Positions 9,501 to 12,672 of a DNA stretch of 12,672 nucleotides are shown here, piece after piece. The notes beneath the pieces are model-generated. The model made no database searches. It was not told the DNA's origin and saw nothing but the letters and a program-made list of their open reading frames with translations. Made by a program: the position numbers and the translations under genes. Every line of letters begins with the position of its first letter. Within the stretch, counting starts at the first letter, position 1. The stretch comes from Smittium culicis (taxonomy: Eukaryota > Kickxellomycota > Harpellomycetes > Harpellales > Legeriomycetaceae). The stretch covers positions 3,869 through 16,540 of the forward strand of contig LSSN01000480.1 in the NCBI GenBank assembly GCA_001970855.1. The letters are read 5' to 3'.

Positions 9501-11054
9501 GGGGCTATTATCTCCTAAGGACGAGGGAGTGGCTTCATGTTTGTTCTTATCAGAAGGAGGTTCAGACTTGGATCTAGAATCATTGTTGTTCAAAAATAGA
9601 TAACTATTGGTGAATATATCCTGGTAGTTCGATAGCATTAAGCTCATTAGGCTAAGGGATACTGTAATAGAGCGTTCAGAGATTTTTTTAAGCTCAGCGG
9701 AATAATCAGAACTAGATTTGCGCATAGACAGCTTACTGAGTGCCCAAAAAATCAAAAAAACGTCTCTTGAATAAACGTCGTTTGCAAACACGTCATTGAT
9801 AAAAGAGTCAGATGAATCGATATTTTGAGGGAAGGTAGATTGGCTATTTTGGTCAGATTTTTCATAATCAGATTCAAAGTTTACTTTGGTGAGGAAGTGC
9901 GAATATTTTTTGGCGCGTTTGCAAGTAGTATGGATCATTTGGCTTAAAGCAGCTTGAGATATAGTTTCATTTTGGTTATTATAACCAAGCAAATAGATAT
10001 TGACAACAGTTCTAACGGAACGAAGTAAAGCGTCTTGGTGGATCCGCAAATCTATTGATAACACAACAGCTAATATAGCTTTAACAATTTGGAGCTGGAT
10101 GTTTTCAGGTGTTGATGAACCAGTAAACCCTTGACAGATGATTTTAATTAAACGATCTGATAGAGCGGAGACGGGGTTTATCCAAGGCTTAGTAGATGAA
10201 TCAGAGTTGTAGGTTTTATTAGCGATATAATATTTCGAAGAATAGTAAGAGTCTATAGATTTAAAACAGCGAAAAGAGACAAGCTTTTCGATGATATCTA
10301 ATCCGGTTATAACAGCTTCCGAGCTCTTATTTGATGGTTCGCATATTAGTTCAAGTCCGTCAAGTATTTTATTTGCCTCGGACCAGTCTATAAGTCTTTG
10401 ATCTTCAGGGATACTGTCAGCCATCTTTGATTCAATTATCTCTATTTTATAATTGTATATGAATTAGAGAGTGAGATAACAATAAGAATAAAAAAAAAGT
10501 ATACCTAATCCCTTTGAGAGTAACGGTTTGACGTCGCTCTTTAAGCCGTCTTTTAAAGATAATAGCTTTTTCATTGAAGCGACTACAAAAACTAAGCTGG
10601 GTAAGACAGCAACTTTATTTGAGTTCTGACTGTAAGAGGAATTTTCTTGGGGAGAAGTAGGTTCATCATTTAAATGAATAGTTGGCTCTACATTATTTTG
10701 CTGAAGACAATCGTTTTTAGTGTCATCACTTATTGACGCTGCAGAAACAACACAATTGTCGCCATCAGCAGAGGAAGCATCAGTTATGGTAGATGCTTGA
10801 AGATTTTGAAATTTGGAATCAATAGTCGAGTCTACATCAACGTCAGTAGAAGCAATCGGAAGAGGGTTTTCTGAATGAAGTTGGATTGAGGTGGATTCAG
10901 ATGAGATTTCGGTGTTTTGGAAAGTCGAATTCTTTTTATCAGCAGATTCCTGTGGAATATCAGAATCAAGATCAATAGACTCAAAAACTTCAGAATCTGT
11001 ATGCGAGTTAGCCATAGAATCTACAGGCTCGTTTGATATTTGAAGAGATTCCAT
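3588..11054 (-). CDS. SEC7: Sec7/BIG-type Arf guanine-nucleotide exchange factor (two exons)
   Basis: Coding exons are 11054-10505 and 10441-3588; splicing removes 63 nt and gives 7404 nt, 2467 residues. The protein activates Arf GTPases at the trans-Golgi by GDP/GTP exchange, driving vesicle coat recruitment. Order of parts: Ser/Thr- and acid-rich N-terminus (1-145); DCB domain from about 148, its start encoded by exon 1; linker about 468-548; HUS domain about 553-675 with the HUS box NYDCD at 648-652; a second conserved HUS-side helix containing MVEWS near 811; Sec7 domain about 904-1093 with RLPGESQKIDR and catalytic Glu1000, then the second signature LNTDQHS to NKMT (1041-1055); HDS1 about 1180-1245; FQKQFLRPF at 1616-1624 in the C-terminal BIG repeats; and a conserved helical end about 2384-2467. 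Yeast Sec7 is about 2000 residues; the extra length sits in Asn/Ser/Lys-rich linkers (about 1298-1400, 1431-1538, 2201-2384). The first ATG directly follows an in-frame TAA. Identification is secure; subcellular role is from the family. Confidence 0.95.
10442..10504 (-). other. 63-nt spliceosomal intron of SEC7
   Basis: On the coding strand the exon ends TTA G and the intron runs from GTATAC to TATAAAATAG, with a pyrimidine-rich run after the donor and a CTAAT branch-point-like element about 22 nt before the acceptor. It is a phase-1 intron. The split codon becomes GAG, and the joined protein reads LSKGLEIIESKMADS, a smooth amphipathic helix in the DCB domain. Unspliced reading meets TAA at 10464-10466, giving a truncated 196-residue product. 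The neighbouring AG one base pair downstream would put a TGA in frame, so the TAG acceptor is the only workable one. Confidence 0.88.
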
Positions 11055-11069
11055 TTAGATAATATACAT
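11055..11069 (-). promoter_or_regulatory. Four-codon uORF abutting the SEC7 start
   Basis: The coding strand reads ATG TAT ATT ATC TAA and then the SEC7 ATG with no gap. A ribosome scanning from any upstream cap would meet this ATG first. Both ATGs have T at -3, a weak context, while the main one has G at +4. Whether it is translated depends on the transcription start, which cannot be read here. Confidence 0.5.
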
Positions 11070-11171
11070 CTAGAAATTCTGGAACTAAAATAGTAAAAAC
11101 TAAGTCGATGAAATAAGTTTTCAGAGTAAATGTTAGTGAAAGTGGGTAATGATGACTGATACTCGTATATA

Positions 11172-11190
11172 CCCTTATTAATAATGAGGG
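11172..11190. promoter_or_regulatory. 19-bp dyad in the SEC7 upstream region
   Basis: CCCTTATTAATAATGAGGG is a dyad of two 9-nt arms (CCCTTATTA and TAATGAGGG) around a single central A, with one T/G mismatch. It lies about 118 bp upstream of the SEC7 ATG and overlaps the left edge of the motif shared with the SMYD-like promoter. A dimeric DNA-binding protein would suit such symmetry, but that is inference. Confidence 0.3.
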
Positions 11191-11201
11191 ATAAGTAAAC
11201 T
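11185..11201 (-). promoter_or_regulatory. Putative shared upstream motif, SEC7 copy
   Basis: TGAGGGATAAGTAAACT on the plus strand lies 131-147 bp upstream of the SEC7 ATG. It includes GATAAG, the core bound by fungal GATA factors, and the 11-mer ATAAGTAAACT found also upstream of the SMYD-like gene at 2336-2346. GATA-factor binding is a family-based guess. Confidence 0.3.
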
Positions 11202-11358
11202 AAGGGTAGTGAATGTAAGGCTATGAAGTAAATGCTTTAAATTTCCAAATAAGAATGAGAGGCAAAGATTATGAAGCTTGTCGGCACAAACTATTATTAC
11301 TGACTCAACTCTTAGTAAACGAATTTTTTGCTTTAATTATTTGCTACTTGCTTTGTTT

Positions 11359-11424
11359 TTAGTAAGTGTTGTTCGCTTGGCTTGCCTTCATTTCTGATTC
11401 TCGTCTGTTTACCTCTCCGTCCAT
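11359..11424 (-). promoter_or_regulatory. Possible 21-codon uORF far upstream of SEC7
   Basis: An ATG-started frame of 21 codons plus TAA lies about 300 nt before the main ATG. It overlaps a CCAAT box, so it is more likely promoter DNA than leader. It matters only if transcription starts beyond 11424. Confidence 0.12.
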
Positions 11425-11427
11425 TGG
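11406..11427 (-). promoter_or_regulatory. CCAAT box and forkhead-like site upstream of SEC7
   Basis: On the minus strand GGCCAATGG (CCAAT core 11423-11427) is followed by GTAAACA (11406-11412), which matches the forkhead consensus RYMAACA. Both lie 350-375 bp upstream of the SEC7 ATG in gene orientation. Short matches such as these occur by chance, so this is a candidate only. Confidence 0.25.
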
Positions 11428-12663
11428 CCAGTGTATAAAATTGCTTGGACTCTACATCTCAGTGATAGGTGCGATTATCTCATTTTAAATTATCGATAGC
11501 TATTGGTTATTTATTTTAATTATATGTATTTATTGGCACAGTATCATCTATAGTTGAAGCGTAGCCAATAAGTTTCAGATTCATTACTAGCCCATAAATT
11601 TAAGCCAGCACTCGACCAATTATTATCTATAACTCCTTAATAGCTAATGTGGTAATAATAAGAACTGAAACTGTGTAACTAAATCAGGAACTTTATTGGC
11701 TTGGCAAGTTTTCAAATTTTAAGTTGCCTAATAGCCAAAATAAAGGCCTCTGCTAAAACCTATATAAATAGTTAAACCTATTCAATTTAATAGCAATTTC
11801 TTAACACTAAACACTCTATAGTTGCTAATACTCCTTTTCAAGATCCACATTATTCAGAGTTGAAAATAATAATAGATAAACACATATTCAATTATCTCAA
11901 ACCAATACCTTTTGAAAAAATTATATTTTTTAAACCTCTCACCTTCTTGATTTATATTATTTACGTATTCTAAAATTCTTGGATTATATCACAAATAAAG
12001 GAACCTTGGTATTTAATGCAAAACATGTATACTCCTTTCGCACAGGTACCATATCAGAAGCGTTTATAAAAATTTTTTTGTGATTATCCTTTTGCTAAAA
12101 GTACATTTTTACGTTACCAAATTTGTGCACGTTTATCAAATATGTTCAAAATCCAACACCACGACCATTGTCAACAAAAATACTTACATCGGCTTCATTA
12201 AATAACCTGGCCTCATAAATTTAGTATTCTTATCTGGGTAATTTCAACAAGGCTACTGAAAACTTGGTTAATTTATTAATATATACACTTTTTAAGATCA
12301 AGATGCGTAAAAAAGAATTTTTTTTAAAAGGTTATTGATAGATTTTACCTTTTCTCTGTCACTATCATTGCTGTGGTATAGTTCTTACTAATAATCGTTC
12401 ATTTAAAATCCCCAGAAATTAAAAATTTCCTCAAATAACTCTATTTAGAATTTTTCTTATCTAAATTATTAGCAATTAATGTCTCTAAAGATGCGTGCTA
12501 ACTGGATCCAAGCTAAAATAATCTTTATTTTTTATGTGACTTGATAAAACCAATTTTAATATTATTTAATAACTAAATTAGTTAATCTATAAATCATCTG
12601 AATATTGTAATTTTTTTTATTTTTTATTAAAATAAATCATAATATTATCTGATATCTCACAAA

Positions 12664-12672
12664 ATGTCAAAA
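12664..12672 (+). CDS. Possible first codons of a divergent gene cut by the window end
   Basis: The window ends ACAAAATGTCAAAA, an ATG in an A-rich context typical of the start codons here, with T-rich DNA upstream. Only Met-Ser-Lys would be included, so nothing can be said about the product. It may equally be a chance ATG. Confidence 0.15.

Larger units (their letters stand above)
11055..12672. other. 1.6-kb region upstream of SEC7, no complete gene
   Basis: All frames are short. The part nearest SEC7 (11055 to about 11480) has a more mixed composition and carries the promoter-like motifs and two small upstream ORFs. From about 11800 to the end it is very A/T-rich with many homopolymer runs. 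A 9-bp inverted pair, AGCCAATAA (11563-11571) and TTATTGGCT (11693-11701), is visible. I find no tRNA, transposon ends or coding remnant. If the neighbour to the right is divergent, this is a shared two-way promoter region. Confidence 0.55.

Noticed and set aside
10464..11054. A separate 196-residue acidic protein gene
   Set aside because: Its C-terminal residues are translated intron. Splicing at 10505/10441 joins it in phase to the Sec7 frame and completes the DCB domain.
11148..11162. Box C/D snoRNA candidate (ATGATGA next to CTGA)
   Set aside because: The C-like and D-like boxes touch, leaving no guide segment. The next CTGA is about 150 nt away and there is no terminal stem.
11563..11701. 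Inverted AGCCAATAA/TTATTGGCT as transposon terminal repeats
   Set aside because: Only 9 bp, with no coding content between the arms and no target-site duplication. CCAAT-type promoter sequences are a simpler explanation.
12140..12156. tRNA B-box-like GTTCAAAATCC
   Set aside because: No matching T-stem, anticodon arm or A box lies at the right spacing.
1..12672. A new multi-gene defence or metabolic system
   Set aside because: Only two genes are present, a housekeeping Arf-GEF and a SMYD-like protein, with no repeats, mobile elements or clustered partners that would suggest a system.

Overview
The window looks like nuclear DNA from a compact, strongly A+T-rich eukaryote, most likely a fungus and plausibly an early-diverging (zoopagomycete/harpellid-type) one. 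The reasons are long nearly intron-free genes, one 63-nt GT-AG intron, A-rich start contexts, Asn/Ser/Lys-rich linkers, and a large Sec7 whose Sec7 domain reads like the fungal Sec7p/BIG class. The lineage is inference from protein style and base composition; no species-level marker is present.

Layout, left to right: 1-307 is the 3' flank of the first gene. 308-2215 (minus) encodes a 635-residue SMYD-like MYND/SET protein. 2216-3587 is a 1.37-kb A/T-rich spacer holding the SMYD-like promoter and the 3' flank of the next gene. 3588-11054 (minus) is one two-exon gene for a 2467-residue Golgi Arf guanine-nucleotide exchange factor (Sec7/BIG). 11055-12672 is a 1.6-kb upstream region, with a possible start of a divergent gene in the last nine bases.

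The most useful structural correction is that the 2278-residue frame beginning at 10424 and the 196-residue frame beginning at 11054 are one gene. Removing a 63-nt intron (10442-10504) joins them in phase and restores a continuous N-terminal DCB domain. The catalytic glutamate of the Sec7 domain then falls at residue 1000.

The two genes lie in the same orientation but have unrelated jobs: vesicle traffic at the trans-Golgi, and probable protein methylation or a scaffold derived from it. Nothing indicates an operon or cluster. They do share a short composite motif about 110-150 bp upstream of each start codon. The SMYD-like protein keeps its zinc ligands and catalytic tyrosine but has lost recognisable SAM-binding signatures. 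The Sec7 gene has a four-codon uORF whose stop codon abuts the main ATG.

I see no mobile element, tRNA, rRNA, CRISPR array or new multi-gene system here.
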